Positions 8,501-17,804 of a DNA stretch of 64,000 nucleotides are shown in pieces (position 1 is the stretch's first letter; every line of letters starts with the position of its first letter). Made by a program: the position numbers and the translations under genes. The notes below the pieces were generated by a model. It saw only the letters and a list, made by a program, of their open reading frames with translations. It made no database searches and was not told the origin of the DNA. This DNA is from Nostoc desertorum CM1-VF14 (GTDB taxonomy: Bacteria > Cyanobacteriota > Cyanobacteriia > Cyanobacteriales > Nostocaceae): the NCBI GenBank assembly GCA_019359245.1, contig JAHHHR010000007.1, forward strand, positions 124,001 through 188,000, given 5' to 3'.

Positions 8501-9501
8501 ATAACAAAGTTTTAGTTACTGGTGGAGCAGGATATATTGGCTCTCATGTAGTTCGTCAGTTGGGCGAAGCTGGTTACGATATTGTGGTCTATGATAATTG
8601 TTCTACAGGTTCGTCCCAAGCAGTATTGTCTGGTGAGTTAATTATTGGTGATTTAAAAGATTCAGAACGTCTTTCCCAGGTATTTCGTCAGCATGATTTT
8701 GCGGCTGTATTACACTTTGCTGCCAGTCTAAATGTACCCGAATCTGTTGCTCATCCCTTAGATTATTACGCTAACAATACTCGCAACACCCTAAATTTAC
8801 TCCGTTGTTGCAGCAACATAGGTGTGAACCGAATTATCTTTTCTAGTACAGCAGCTGTCTATGGGGAACCAGCAACGAGTGCTGTCACTGAATCGACACC
8901 AACTGAACCGATTAACCCCTATGGGCGATCAAAACTTTCTTGTGAATGGCTGATTCGTGACTATGCAAAGGCTTCTGATTTACATTACGTAATTTTACGA
9001 TATTTTAATGTTGCTGGAGCAGAACCTGGTGGACGATTGGGTCAGATGGCAAAAGAAGCATCTCATTTAATTCGAGTTACGTGTGATGCTGCACTCAAAC
9101 GCAAACTTGGAGTAAAAATTTTTGGTACAGATTTTCCTACACCAGATGGAACGGCAGTTAGAGACTACATTCATGTTGAAGATTTAGCAGCAGCACATAT
9201 AGATGCTTTGGCTTATTTAGAGCAAGGTAACGAAAGCCAAATTTTGAACTGTGGTTATGGGCAAGGATACAGTGTCCGTGAAGTTATCGAACGGGTTAAG
9301 GTTATTTCTGGGGTAGATTTTCCGGTTATTGAAACAGAACGCCGTCCTGGTGATCCTGCTTGTGTGATAGCTGGTGCTGATAAAATCCGCAAATTACTGG
9401 GTTGGCAACCAAAATATAATGACTTAGATCAAATTGTGTCCACTACCCTAGCCTGGGAAATGCGCCGGAAAGATTTGCTGCTGGCATCCTCTATACGCTG
9501 A
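8497..9501 (+). CDS. galE: UDP-glucose 4-epimerase
   Basis: Interconverts UDP-glucose and UDP-galactose in the cytoplasm and would supply UDP-Gal to the polysaccharide pathway; 334 aa, the normal length. The NAD-binding motif GGAGYIGSH is at residues 8-16, a catalytic serine/threonine region (FSSTAAVYGE) lies near 126-134, and the YxxxK pair sits in NPYGRSK near residue 142. The C-terminal half has the GalE-type segments RYFNVAGAEPGGRLGQ and GTAVRDYIHVEDLA. It overlaps the upstream phosphotransferase gene by 4 bases. A long repeat-rich gap follows. Confidence 0.94.
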   Translation: MNNKVLVTGGAGYIGSHVVRQLGEAGYDIVVYDNCSTGSSQAVLSGELIIGDLKDSERLSQVFRQHDFAAVLHFAASLNVPESVAHPLDYYANNTRNTLNLLRCCSNIGVNRIIFSSTAAVYGEPATSAVTESTPTEPINPYGRSKLSCEWLIRDYAKASDLHYVILRYFNVAGAEPGGRLGQMAKEASHLIRVTCDAALKRKLGVKIFGTDFPTPDGTAVRDYIHVEDLAAAHIDALAYLEQGNESQILNCGYGQGYSVREVIERVKVISGVDFPVIETERRPGDPACVIAGADKIRKLLGWQPKYNDLDQIVSTTLAWEMRRKDLLLASSIR

Positions 9502-9533
9502 TTTGGATTACCCGCTTGGGCATAACCCATAAT

Positions 9534-9675
9534 ATGATGTCCGCTTGATTACTTATAAACCCGAAGAACCCCACCCCGCCAAAGCTACGCTTTGTCTCCC
9601 CTCCCCGCAAGCGGGGAGGGGTTGGGGGTGGGGTGTAATGACTGTGGTTAGCATAACTAATTATGCGGACATGAT
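9534..9675. mobile_element. MITE-like element, family ATSATGTCCGC
   Basis: A 142-bp element. The left end ATGATGTCCGCTTGATTA and the reverse complement of the right end, ATCATGTCCGCATAATTA, match at 15 of 18 positions. Inside is an 11-bp stem (CCCCTCCCCGC, 2-base loop) at 9598-9621, and the right arm has four G-runs (9612-9633). Partial relatives lie at 29562-29629, 54615-54700 and 58030-58190. A further inverted terminal copy (ATCATGTCTGTTTGATTA) abuts at about 9680. Confidence 0.7.
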
Positions 9676-9782
9676 ATTTATCATGTCTGTTTGATTAGTA
9701 TAGCGGTTATCAATTGCGTGAAATACAGACCTAACCCCCAGATCCTTCCCTGCGATCGCGCAGCGTCTCGAAGAGAGGGAAA

Positions 9783-9834
9783 TTACCCCACCCTAACCCT
9801 CTCCGATATATCGGAGAGGGTTAGGGTGGGGTAA
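9783..9834. repeat. Perfect 52-bp palindrome
   Basis: The left arm begins TTACCCCACCCTAACCC and continues to a GATATATC centre; the right arm is its exact reverse complement with no loop. It lies 282 bases after galE. It could act as a strong hairpin in RNA. No U-run follows, so a palindromic repeat element is more likely than a simple terminator. Confidence 0.85.
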
Positions 9835-9859
9835 AACCTTGGTTAATCACCTTTTTCAG

Positions 9860-9880
9860 ACTTATGTGTACACCGTAGCC
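9860..9880 (-). repeat. 21-bp dispersed repeat GGCTACGGTGTACAC, copy 1
   Basis: On the minus strand this reads GGCTACGGTGTACACATAAG. It is one of five near-identical copies in the window, with others at 29903-29923, 57729-57749, 57839-57859 and 57988-58008. Size and dispersion fit the small dispersed repeats known from Nostoc genomes. Confidence 0.75.
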
Positions 9881-10464
9881 TAAAAGGAGAGAGGTCAAAA
9901 TATATTGTATCCAAACGAGAAGCGCTATAGATGCCTTAAGACTTGCGGCACTGCCGCAATGAAGAGCATTTCCAGCCAGATGCTAGAAACTAGGTTTAGA
10001 CTGATGAGCAGTACTGTGTTTTTACTGATGTAGTTCAAGTAAACGATAACCGCTAGATCATCAGCTAACAGTGGATTGTGAACAAGTTGAGCTAGTGAAA
10101 TTTCAAATATCTTCTTATAGCATCATGTAGAAAAAACCGTAATAATACGTATGTTATTTAGGAAGAAGCTTGATAACCTTTTACTAAATCTTTATAGATT
10201 ATCCAAACCTAGTATTTTCTCAAGCTAGTTTTGATAGTTTGTAGTAAGGAATTTAGTGCTTTGAAGATCAGGACTAAAGTACTTACTACGAGCTTACTTA
10301 ACCATTAATTTAAACTTCACACACTACTAGTTGCAATTAAGAAGGAGCAATTTCAGACAATATAGAGCAAGTTGATCTATCTCTTTTACTTTCCCGCTCT
10401 ATATGAGTACAAATGAGCGAAGTAAATGTCTAAAAGTTTCATTATCTAAAGTATTACGTGAATT

Positions 10465-12675
10465 ATGCCTTCCCACCAAGACGATCAAGACGCAATTAAT
10501 TTTCAACAGTATTGGCTGATTGTAAAAAGACGTTGGCTACTAATAGCAATTATTATAGGGTCGATCTTTGGACTCACAAGTTTGGTTACTTTTAGCCGAA
10601 AACCAATCTATGAAGCCGAGGGGAAACTCCTTTTTAATAAGCAAAATGGTGTCTCTTCTCTTACCGGTGTAAATGAGCAATTGGGACAGCTCAGTGGGGT
10701 AACAAATCTCTCTAATCCTTTGGAAACTGAAGCCGAAATCATTCGCTCAAACCCTATTGCTCGAAAAACCATTGCTGAATTACAGCTCAAAGATAAGCTG
10801 GGACAACCTTTAGAAACAGACAATTTTCTACGTAACTTGAAAATCAAAAGTATCCGAGGAACGGATATTTTGCAGCTTTCTTACCGTAGTGTTGATCCTG
10901 AACAAGCAACAATTATCATCAATAGATTGATGAGTGTTTATCTACAAAGCAACATTCGGGCTAACCGTTCGGAAGCTACAGCTGCACGGGAATTTTTAAA
11001 TAAGCAATTACCGTTGGTCGAAGTAAAAGTTATAGAAGCAGAAGCAGCACAGCGTCGATTTAAAGAAAAATACCAAATTGTTTCTTTAGAAGAAGAGGCT
11101 GTAGAAGGAGTAAAAAGGCTGAATGAATTATCCAGCCAGACGACTCAACTGCGGGCGCAGTTGGTTGATGCTAGAACTCGTTCTGGTGCTTTGCAAAACC
11201 AATTGGCATTGAACACACGGCAAGCTATGGCACTTAGCACTTTAAGCCAATCAAAAGCAGTGCAACAAGTGCTATCAGAATACCAGAAGGTTCAAGATGA
11301 GCTAGCTGTTGAGAGGTCACGATTTACTGATGACCACCCAGTTATTACTAGTTTATTAAATAAAGAACAAGCTCTTAAAGAGCAGTTAGAAGGTAGAGTG
11401 ACCCAAACTCTAGGTAGTTCGCAACCTGTCCCAGAGCAAGATTTGCAAATAGGAGAACTTAAGCAGACCCTAACCGCTAATTTGGTGCAAGTAGAAGTAG
11501 AAAGGTTGGGATTGGAGAATCAAGTTGGTGTGTTGATGAAGGCATTTATGCTTTATCAAGCACGTCTTAGAATCTTACCTAAACTGGAACAACAACAGCT
11601 ACAGGTACAACGGCGGCTACAAGTGGCGCAAACAACCTATGAACAAATGCTGAAACGATTGCAAGAAGTTCAGGTGCTGGAAAATCAGAATGTGGGTAAT
11701 GCCAGGATTGTTTCTGAAGCTTTACTCCCGAAAAAACCAGTTTCTCCTCGTATCCTGTTGAATTTGGCACTAGGGGGATTTTTAGGATTCTTCTTAGCTA
11801 TTGGTGCAGCTTTGTTGCTAGAAGCTGGAGACAAGTCTGTGAAGACGGCAGAAGAAGCTCAACAGTTGTTCGAGTATCCTTTGTTGGGTACAATTCCGGT
11901 TTTTGATCAAAAAGTTAGGCTGGCTCGTGGTGAAAGTATAACTGAATTGCCGGTACTCGATAACCCTTATTCTTCAGTCAATGCAGCCTTTGAAATGCTC
12001 CAGATTAACCTGGGTTTTACCTTTTCGGATAAGGAACTAAAGGTAATTGTGATTAGCAGTTCTGTGATGAATGAGGGTAAGTCTTTTGTTGCGGCTAACT
12101 TAGCAGTGGCTACTGCCCAGATGGGACGGCGAGTGCTGTTGATTGATGCAGATATGCGCCGCCCCCGTCAACACGAAATATGGAAACAACCTAATTTGAT
12201 GGGGTTAAGTAATGTTTTAGTGGGGCAGGCTACATTAGCAGAAGCTGCTAAGGAAGCGGTGATAAATGTAGAATTGCTCACTGCTGGCACTATGCCACCC
12301 AACCCTGCTGCACTACTGGATTCACAACGGATGAATGCGTTACTGAAACAAGCTGCCCAAGATTATGATTACGTAATTATCGATACTCCACCTTTAAGTA
12401 TTTTGGCTGATGCCTCAATAGTAGGCAAAATGGCAGATGGAATGTTGTTAGTTGCACGTCCTGGTGTGGTTAATTCTGTTGCGGCTAAAGCTACAAAGGC
12501 ATTATTAGAGCATTCGCGTGTGCCAGTATTGGGAATGGTAGTGAATTGTGCCACTACTGGTAATAATGACTATGGCTATTCTTCTTATTATACGCAGTCT
12601 GGAGAGAATAATTCTGGTAAGAAGGATAGGATTAAGTCAAATTTAAGTAAGATTACTGGGTTAAGACTGCTGTGA
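10465..12675 (+). CDS. Wzc-like polysaccharide co-polymerase / autophosphorylating tyrosine kinase
   Basis: Inner-membrane PCP-2a protein, 736 aa, that controls chain length and phosphorylates its own tyrosine tail. An N-terminal Wzz domain with a membrane segment near residues 22-44 (WLLIAIIIGSIFGLTSLV) is followed by a long coiled-coil periplasmic part and a second membrane segment near 430-452. The kinase domain is intact: Walker A region SSVMNEGKSF near 532, Walker A' DADMRRP near 561 and Walker B VIIDTPP near 636. A tyrosine-rich tail (DYGYSSYY) follows near 700-708. The domain order matches Wzc/EpsB and contrasts with the degenerate paralog at 1348-3522. No separate phosphatase gene is seen nearby. 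Confidence 0.92.
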   Translation: MPSHQDDQDAINFQQYWLIVKRRWLLIAIIIGSIFGLTSLVTFSRKPIYEAEGKLLFNKQNGVSSLTGVNEQLGQLSGVTNLSNPLETEAEIIRSNPIARKTIAELQLKDKLGQPLETDNFLRNLKIKSIRGTDILQLSYRSVDPEQATIIINRLMSVYLQSNIRANRSEATAAREFLNKQLPLVEVKVIEAEAAQRRFKEKYQIVSLEEEAVEGVKRLNELSSQTTQLRAQLVDARTRSGALQNQLALNTRQAMALSTLSQSKAVQQVLSEYQKVQDELAVERSRFTDDHPVITSLLNKEQALKEQLEGRVTQTLGSSQPVPEQDLQIGELKQTLTANLVQVEVERLGLENQVGVLMKAFMLYQARLRILPKLEQQQLQVQRRLQVAQTTYEQMLKRLQEVQVLENQNVGNARIVSEALLPKKPVSPRILLNLALGGFLGFFLAIGAALLLEAGDKSVKTAEEAQQLFEYPLLGTIPVFDQKVRLARGESITELPVLDNPYSSVNAAFEMLQINLGFTFSDKELKVIVISSSVMNEGKSFVAANLAVATAQMGRRVLLIDADMRRPRQHEIWKQPNLMGLSNVLVGQATLAEAAKEAVINVELLTAGTMPPNPAALLDSQRMNALLKQAAQDYDYVIIDTPPLSILADASIVGKMADGMLLVARPGVVNSVAAKATKALLEHSRVPVLGMVVNCATTGNNDYGYSSYYTQSGENNSGKKDRIKSNLSKITGLRLL

Positions 12676-13000
12676 CGAGGTGATAATTTGCAAAAACCAG
12701 TATTTTTTCTGAGGTAAGTAAGAGTTATATTCTTTAAAGTCATAGGCAGCATAAACAATAGTTTATCAGGTTGTTAATTATTTACGCCTGATATCTATTC
12801 TGGAAAAAGTTAAATTCGATTTGATTTAATTTTTTTCAGATGATGCTCATTTATCAAAACTATCTTGTATTAATTTAATAATACATTAGAGCTTTGATTG
12901 GCAATTAAAGCTTGTTGAGCATTGGAAATAATTTACTTTGTGAAAATCTTTAATTGTGATGAGTAAACTTATTACATGAAAAAAAAAGGTTTAATGAATT
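12676..13000. other. AT-rich intergenic region before the glycosyltransferase operon
   Basis: 325 bases of AT-rich DNA with no repeat family member and no hairpin I would call a terminator. It probably carries a promoter for the genes starting at 13001. Confidence 0.4.
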
Positions 13001-14176
13001 ATGAAGATATGTATAGTAAGTGGAATTTTTCCACCAGATATTGGTGGCCCTGCTAGTTATGTTCCAAGCATAGCGGTTAATTTGTTAGAACAGGGTCATT
13101 CTGTAAATGTGGTTTGTCTAAGTGATTCCCTAAATCATCAGGATGCTGATAAATATTTGTTTCCAATCATCCGCATTCCACGTCAAGTTTTTAAAGCTTG
13201 GCGATTCATCAAAACGATTACAAATATCTGTAAATCTGCAAAAGATGCTGATTTACTCTACGTTAATGGCTTAAATTTTGAATCTATGTTAGCAGCTTGG
13301 ATTGTAAATATCCCAACTGTTCACAAAATTGTGGGTGATTACGCTTGGGAGCGATCGCAGCTTTGGAATCACTTTAATGGCACCTTAGATGAATACCAAG
13401 TTACTCACAAAGGATTGCTACTAAAATTCCTCGATTGGATACGAAATGTTCCCCTACAAAAAACTACAAAAATCATTGTTCCGAGTTTATATCTTCAACG
13501 TATTGTAGAAGGGTGGGGCATTCCATCAGACAAAATCGTAGTTGTTTATAATGCTGTTGAAGCTCAGGAACCGCAATCTGCGATCGCACATAGTGGACGG
13601 AACGCGATTGCACTACCACCTTTTGAGGGAAAAACAATCATTACTGTTGGTCGCTTAGTACCGTGGAAAGGTCTTGAAGCAGTCATTAAAACCATGCTGC
13701 ATTTTCCCCGTGCGCGTTTAGTTGTAATTGGCGATGGACCATTAAAAAGTAAGTTGGATGAATTAATCCATAAACTTAGTATTAGCTATCAAGTGCTATT
13801 TATGGGTAGTTTACCTCAAAAACAAGTATTTGCTTGTTTAAAGCAAGCTGATGTTTTCATCTTAAATTCTTCTTATGAAGGACTACCTCATGTAGTGTTA
13901 GAAGCTATGACTGCGGGTATTCCAGTAATTGCTACAAATGCAGGTGGTACTAAAGAAGTAGTTGAAGACGGTAAGACGGGTTTGTTAATTCCTGTTGGCG
14001 ATGAATTAGCTTTACACGCTGCTCTAGAAAAAATTTTCGACCAGCCTAATTTAGCTCAAATTTTAGTATCTAATGCCAGTGAATCTGTTCAATCAAGATT
14101 TTCTAATCTCAACATGATTTCCCAATTAGAAAATGTGTTATCTCAGGTAAATTTTCTAGCAAAAGCCAGTTTTTAG
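13001..14176 (+). CDS. GT4 family glycosyltransferase
   Basis: Retaining GT-B glycosyltransferase, 391 aa, likely to add one sugar to the lipid-linked repeat unit at the cytoplasmic membrane face. The N-terminus has the glycine-rich donor/acceptor loop (GIFPPDIGGPASYV, residues 8-21). The C-terminal half has the GT4 donor-site segments ITVGRLVPWKGLEAV, VVIGDGPLKSKL and SSYEGLPHVVLEAMTAGIPVIA with the conserved E-x7-E pair. It opens a tightly packed plus-strand gene run; the next gene begins 15 bases downstream. The sugar specificity cannot be read. Confidence 0.9.
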   Translation: MKICIVSGIFPPDIGGPASYVPSIAVNLLEQGHSVNVVCLSDSLNHQDADKYLFPIIRIPRQVFKAWRFIKTITNICKSAKDADLLYVNGLNFESMLAAWIVNIPTVHKIVGDYAWERSQLWNHFNGTLDEYQVTHKGLLLKFLDWIRNVPLQKTTKIIVPSLYLQRIVEGWGIPSDKIVVVYNAVEAQEPQSAIAHSGRNAIALPPFEGKTIITVGRLVPWKGLEAVIKTMLHFPRARLVVIGDGPLKSKLDELIHKLSISYQVLFMGSLPQKQVFACLKQADVFILNSSYEGLPHVVLEAMTAGIPVIATNAGGTKEVVEDGKTGLLIPVGDELALHAALEKIFDQPNLAQILVSNASESVQSRFSNLNMISQLENVLSQVNFLAKASF

Positions 14177-14191
14177 TCAGGCAAATCACTT

Positions 14192-14746
14192 ATGATTCAA
14201 ACTACTTTATTTAGAGTTGAAGAATCAGAAAAAGTCCCCACTTTAGAAAAATTAATTGGAGGAGTGAGAGGATTAATACTTAAACCAATTTTCAAACAAT
14301 CTGGTTTTCCCGTATCCATCGAAAAATTAGTTAGATTTTCTCGGTCCCAGACTGTAGAAATAGGTAACTGGGTACGTATTCGTTATGGCACTCAAATTTT
14401 AAACCATGTCCATATTCACAATCATGTATTTATCGGTCGATATTGTGATATTGGCAATCATGTTGTTTTAGAAGAAAATGTTACTTTAGCAGATTATGTT
14501 TGTATCTTAGGTGATACTCATGATCACACTAATTCCTATCAACGAGCAGGCAAACTTTACTCACCAGGTCAAAAAATTATTGGCAAAGGTGCTTGGATTG
14601 GTTATCGAGCAATTATTTTACCTCAAGTCAGATATATAGGGCTTGGTGCAGTAATTGGAGCAGGTTCTGTTGTAACGAAGGATGTTCCTGATAATTGTGT
14701 GGTAGTTGGTAATCCAGCCAAGATTATTAATATCGAAAAAGTATAA
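14192..14746 (+). CDS. Hexapeptide-repeat (LbH) acyltransferase
   Basis: A 184-aa left-handed beta-helix O-acyltransferase, probably an acetyltransferase that modifies a sugar of the polymer. Residues about 50-120 hold the hexapeptide repeats (IGNWVRIRYGTQILNHVHIHNHVFIGRYCDIGNHV), with the typical loop VCILGDTHDHTNS and the terminal coils IGKGAWIGYRAIILP and IGAGSVVTKDVPDNCVVVGNPAKII. The final segment is the acetyl-CoA-binding end typical of the family. It sits 15 bases after one GT4 gene and 5 before the next. Confidence 0.88.
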   Translation: MIQTTLFRVEESEKVPTLEKLIGGVRGLILKPIFKQSGFPVSIEKLVRFSRSQTVEIGNWVRIRYGTQILNHVHIHNHVFIGRYCDIGNHVVLEENVTLADYVCILGDTHDHTNSYQRAGKLYSPGQKIIGKGAWIGYRAIILPQVRYIGLGAVIGAGSVVTKDVPDNCVVVGNPAKIINIEKV

Positions 14747-14751
14747 GAATT

Positions 14752-15924
14752 ATGGCTATTTCTGTCTTATCAATAAGTCTTGGTGGCATTATTTCTACAA
14801 ATAAGTTTAGTGGTGCATTTAATCGTCAAATTAATTATGCTAAGTCATTAAAAGACTATCATGTTGTAACACAAACTTATATTCATGTTGATGGAAGGCT
14901 AGAAAATTCATGTATTGATAATGTTAAATTATATCCAACCAATGCAAATAATCGTGTAGATAATTTTTTCAAAATACTATCTATTTGTGACAAAATAATT
15001 AAAAATAATACAATCGATATAATAACATGTGCTGACCCAGTTTATACAGGTCTATTAGGATTATTTTTATCTAAAAAATATCATATACCACTAGATATTT
15101 CAATAATGAGTGATATCATTGATAATCCTCATTATCTGCAAGAGAATTTGTTTAAACATAGATTAAATCAATGTTTAGCTAAATTAGTTTTACAGCTATC
15201 TGATTCAATCAGGGTTAGTACATTAGCAGAAGTGAAAAAATTAAAAGTAATTTATGGAGAGACAAAAGTTTATTTAGGGAGATTTTATGTTGATATTGAG
15301 CCGTATAATGAGTTTGATACAAAATCTATTGCTCAAACGAGATTTAAATTATTAGAAAGCGGCAAGGATTTTTTAATTCTATATGTAGGAAGATTGGCAA
15401 AACAAAAGAGTATTGATATTTTAATCAAATCAGCCAAGTTAGTTGTTAATAATTTACCTCAAGCTCTATTTTTAATAGTAGGATATGGCACTGAAAAAGA
15501 ATATCTGGAAAAATTAGTAAGACAACTTGGAATTGAGTCAAGCGTTAAGTTTTTAGGTGGTATACCATTTTCAGAAATTCCTCTATATTTTAAAGCTTGT
15601 GATCTCTTTGCCATAACTTCTCATCATGAAGGAACTTGTATGGTTCTTTTAGAAGCAGCACTAGCTGAAAAACCTATTGTTTCCACAAGTTTTGCGGGTG
15701 CATTGGATTTATTAGAAGAGTTTGAGGATACTGCTTTATGTGAAATCAATAACTCAGAGGAGATAGCAGAAAAAATTCTCTATGCTCTTAATAATCCAGA
15801 TTATAGACAAAATATGGGACAACAACTAAGGATAAAAGTCTTGAATGAATTTGATCCTCATTCTGTAAGTCAACAACGCTCTCAGAAGTGGATTGATTTA
15901 AGTAGTAAATTTGTATCTAGCTAA
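14752..15924 (+). CDS. GT4 family glycosyltransferase
   Basis: A 390-aa GT-B enzyme. The N-terminal half is divergent and AT-rich. The C-terminal GT4 domain is clear from LYVGRLAKQKSIDILIKSAKLV, FLIVGYGTEKEYLEKL and FAITSHHEGTCMVLLEAALAEKPIVS, which includes the EGTCMVLLE donor-binding loop. It overlaps no neighbour, and the next gene starts 2 bases after its stop, so the genes are co-transcribed. Acceptor and donor are unknown. Confidence 0.88.
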   Translation: MAISVLSISLGGIISTNKFSGAFNRQINYAKSLKDYHVVTQTYIHVDGRLENSCIDNVKLYPTNANNRVDNFFKILSICDKIIKNNTIDIITCADPVYTGLLGLFLSKKYHIPLDISIMSDIIDNPHYLQENLFKHRLNQCLAKLVLQLSDSIRVSTLAEVKKLKVIYGETKVYLGRFYVDIEPYNEFDTKSIAQTRFKLLESGKDFLILYVGRLAKQKSIDILIKSAKLVVNNLPQALFLIVGYGTEKEYLEKLVRQLGIESSVKFLGGIPFSEIPLYFKACDLFAITSHHEGTCMVLLEAALAEKPIVSTSFAGALDLLEEFEDTALCEINNSEEIAEKILYALNNPDYRQNMGQQLRIKVLNEFDPHSVSQQRSQKWIDLSSKFVSS

Positions 15925-15926
15925 AT

Positions 15927-16997
15927 ATGCGACTATTAATTTTCAACTTAGTTACTGACATCAATCACCCAATTCTAGGTTTCACGACTAAATGGATAAG
16001 TGCATTAGCTGAACGTGTTGAACATATTGATGTTATTACTATGCAGGCGGGACGGGTTGAAGTTCCTGATTCTGTCAATGTCTATTCTCTAGGTAAAGAA
16101 AAGGGCTATAGCGAACCCCGTCGGTTAGTAGAGTTTTATCGGCATCTTTTCCATATATTGCGAGAAGGCAAAATTGATGGGTGCTTTTCTCACATGAACC
16201 ACCTATTTACTAACTTAGCAGCTCCTATCCTCAAGCCTTTAGGAATTCCCATTGTTACTTGGTATGCTCACCCCAAAGTTACTCCTTCCTTGAAACTAGC
16301 TCACCATTTTTCTGACCGCATGGTAGCAAGTATTGCCACTGCTTATCCTTATAAAAAAGATAAATTGGTTGTAATCGGTCAAGGTATAGATACAGAGGTT
16401 TTTTGCCCTGAAGCCGAAAGAGTAAATAACGAAATTCCCATAATTTTATGCGTTGGTCGCATCTCGCCTGTTAAGGATCATCCTACCCTTTTAAAAGCCG
16501 TAGCTTTACTAAGTCAATGCTGGCACAACCCATTCCAAGTTGTCATCCTGGGTGCTGTTCCCAATCGTGAAGGTGAATTGTACCTTCAGTCACTCCAAGC
16601 GATGACAGAAGAACTAGGTATACAAGACATTGTTGATTTTAAACCTGGTGTGCCAATGACTGAACTTCCAAATTGGTATCAAAAATCTATATTACATATC
16701 AATCTTACTCCAACTGGATTTGGAGATAAAGTAGCTTGGGAAGCAATGAGTTGTGGAAAAGTTTGTTTAGTTGCAAATGAGGGTTTTAAAGAAACATTGG
16801 GTAAGTATGGAGAGGAGCTTTTATTTAACTATGGAGATGCTCAAGATTTATTGAAAAAAATTTTTAATATACTCACACAATCTTCAAATGAGCGTGAAAA
16901 AATTGGTGATTATTTACGAGGGCAAGTTATATATATGCATAGTCTAAATAATCTTTCTTGTAATATAACTACACTATTACAACAAATTAGTGTATAA
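15927..16997 (+). CDS. GT4 family glycosyltransferase
   Basis: A 356-aa GT-B enzyme with segments ILCVGRISPVKDHPTLLKAVALL (about 171-193) and VVILGAVPNREGELYLQSL. The donor-site loop is atypical: LTPTGFGDKVAWEAMSCGKVCLVAN replaces the usual EGxGxxxxEAMA, keeping the second Glu (AWEAM) but not the first. Members lacking the first Glu exist, but activity should not be assumed. A 65-base gap follows before the methyltransferase. Confidence 0.82.
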   Translation: MRLLIFNLVTDINHPILGFTTKWISALAERVEHIDVITMQAGRVEVPDSVNVYSLGKEKGYSEPRRLVEFYRHLFHILREGKIDGCFSHMNHLFTNLAAPILKPLGIPIVTWYAHPKVTPSLKLAHHFSDRMVASIATAYPYKKDKLVVIGQGIDTEVFCPEAERVNNEIPIILCVGRISPVKDHPTLLKAVALLSQCWHNPFQVVILGAVPNREGELYLQSLQAMTEELGIQDIVDFKPGVPMTELPNWYQKSILHINLTPTGFGDKVAWEAMSCGKVCLVANEGFKETLGKYGEELLFNYGDAQDLLKKIFNILTQSSNEREKIGDYLRGQVIYMHSLNNLSCNITTLLQQISV

Positions 16998-17062
16998 AAT
17001 ATCCGATTCCTTCAAGAGCTAGATATAATATTTAAATTTTGTAGTCAATAGTAATAAAAATT

Positions 17063-17746
17063 ATGAATCCATTACCCCAAAAAATAAGATTTTTGTCGAT
17101 GATTTATATCTGGATTAGTCATGGTGACCCATTTATTTATCACTACTTTAATACTTCTAAAGTTCTTGATGTAGGATGTGGTACTGGTAGTTTTATAAAG
17201 CGTAATCCTAGAAATTATTATGGGATTGATATATCTAATTCTTTAGTAAATATCTGTGTCCAACAAGGCTTGAATGCTATCGTCGGCTCTGCAACTGATC
17301 TGCCTTTTAAAGATGAAAATATAGAAGCAATAAACTGTAACAATTTAATTGAGCATCTATCTCCTGATAGTGCAGCGATTATGCTTAATGAATTTGCCAG
17401 AGTCCTGAAAAAGGGTGGCATAGTGATGCTGCGTTCTCCATTAGGAGAAAATGTATGGGATACCTTCTCTCATATACGTCCATATCCACCCACAGCAATT
17501 AAAAAATTAATTACTAGTGAAACAGAGGATTTTGTTAGACCCGATAACAACCATTTGAAACAGCTACATATATTGCATATTTACTTTCAAGGAAAATATT
17601 TTAAAAACCGTATTTTATTTTTTTTATCTAATACTTGGACACATTTTATCCCTTGGTCTCGTAAATCTGCTTACGTACTTATATTGACTAAATCATTTAA
17701 TCCAAATATACAAAGTAATCAGGAATTACTGCAAGAGGTCAAATAG
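17063..17746 (+). CDS. Class I SAM-dependent methyltransferase
   Basis: A 227-aa Rossmann-fold methyltransferase. Motif I is VLDVGCGTGSF (about residues 35-45), motif II is YGIDIS, and the motif IV region is IEAINCNNLIEHL, followed by ARVLKKGGIVMLRSPLG, as in the Methyltransf_11/25 families. Within a polysaccharide operon it could O-methylate a sugar, but the substrate is inferred from context only. The C-terminal 60 residues are basic and hydrophobic with no recognised domain. Confidence 0.82.
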   Translation: MNPLPQKIRFLSMIYIWISHGDPFIYHYFNTSKVLDVGCGTGSFIKRNPRNYYGIDISNSLVNICVQQGLNAIVGSATDLPFKDENIEAINCNNLIEHLSPDSAAIMLNEFARVLKKGGIVMLRSPLGENVWDTFSHIRPYPPTAIKKLITSETEDFVRPDNNHLKQLHILHIYFQGKYFKNRILFFLSNTWTHFIPWSRKSAYVLILTKSFNPNIQSNQELLQEVK

Positions 17747-17804
17747 ACACATTTTAAAGGACTGAATATAAGTTGTATTTGAGATTAAACCTAAATATTG
17801 AAAA

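Larger units (their letters stand above)
9502..10464. other. Repeat-rich intergenic region between galE and the Wzc-like gene
   Basis: 963 bases. The left part (9534-9880) is a patchwork of mobile-repeat fragments: a MITE with a G-rich arm, a 52-bp perfect palindrome, an SDR-like segment at 9758-9781 (core GCGTCTCGAAGAGAGGGA) and a 21-bp dispersed repeat. The right part, from about 9900, is AT-rich and probably carries the promoter of the kinase gene. No gene is seen. Confidence 0.6.
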
